Assembly: GCF_947623445.1 (NCBI RefSeq)
Contig: NC_135243.1
Coordinates: forward strand, 17,182,479 to 17,246,478
Length of the DNA: 64,000 bases
Reading direction: 5' to 3'
Source: Clavelina lepadiformis
Taxonomy: Eukaryota > Chordata > Ascidiacea > Aplousobranchia > Clavelinidae
Shown here: positions 63,914-64,000 of the stretch, one piece after another
Layout: every line of letters starts with the position of its first letter
Position numbering within the stretch: the stretch's first letter is position 1
The notes under the pieces: generated by a model
Database searches by the model: none
Told to the model about the DNA's origin: nothing
The model's input: only the letters and a program-made list of their open reading frames with translations
Translations under genes and position numbers: made by a program

Positions 63914-64000
63914 TCCCACCCTGGTGGGATACTCTTGTTTGTATTAAAGTAGTCTGAGGAAAAGAAGAAGAGGAGGAGAAGGAGGGGAAAAAAAAAAAAA

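Larger units (their letters stand above)
54325..64000 (+). repeat. U2 array segment 7 (12 intact genes, runs off the window)
   Basis: Uninterrupted units to the window edge, which falls inside an A tract of the spacer. The array clearly continues beyond the window. Confidence 0.97.

Noticed and set aside
1-64000. CRISPR array or satellite DNA
   Set aside because: The 786-bp units abut directly and contain a recognisable snRNA gene with promoter and 3' box, which is a gene array rather than repeat-spacer structure or simple satellite.

Overview
The window is a nuclear tandem array of U2 small nuclear RNA genes from an animal, invaded by site-specific retroelements. One 786-bp unit (U2 gene, snRNA-type 3' box, polypurine tract, spacer, promoter) repeats head to tail on the + strand in strict phase from base 1 to base 64000. 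I count 43 uninterrupted U2 genes and 6 split by insertions. The animal assignment rests on the metazoan-style 3' box (GTTT-N5-AAAG-N2-GTCTGA) and the distal/proximal promoter layout. The presence of Keno-type LINEs, known mainly from fishes and other aquatic animals, fits. I cannot name the species. No host gene other than U2 is present.

Layout: array 1-1779 (2 intact U2 genes); Keno-A1 1780-8295; array 8296-14593 (7); Keno-B 14594-20413; array 20414-21992 (1); short element U2S-1 21993-22280; array 22281-24650 (2); Keno-A2 24651-31166; array 31167-45321 (17); short element U2S-2 45322-45609; array 45610-47979 (2); Keno-C 47980-54324; array 54325-64000 (12). Removing the insertions and their target duplications restores an exact multiple of 786 bp: 13 units between the A1 and A2 insertion points and 21 between A2 and C. 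This checks every boundary given here.

The four LINEs are full length, with two intact ORFs each. ORF1 (349-361 aa) carries a CCHC zinc knuckle. ORF2 (1158-1175 aa) has an N-terminal AP-like endonuclease, a reverse transcriptase with YADD, and a C-terminal CCHC. This architecture and the target match the Keno family of the Tx1 clade, which is established as U2-snRNA-targeted. Three lineages share the site: A (two apparently identical copies), C (related to A) and B (clearly more distant). All insertions, including the two 288-bp elements, sit in U2 RNA at the branch-point recognition sequence, on the same strand as U2, with a poly(A) 3' end abutting GTGTAG.

The least ordinary item is the pair of 288-bp elements (U2S-1 and U2S-2). 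They are non-coding, end in A21, occupy exactly the Keno site, and probably borrow Keno machinery. Their five differences include three inside one predicted stem, and all three keep it paired. I do not recognise the sequence and offer it as a candidate undescribed U2-targeted SINE. Other notable signals are a 35-nt box at the 5' end of all three LINE lineages, a paired-hairpin module in their 5' UTRs, and tandem repeats of about 180 bp in their 3' UTRs.
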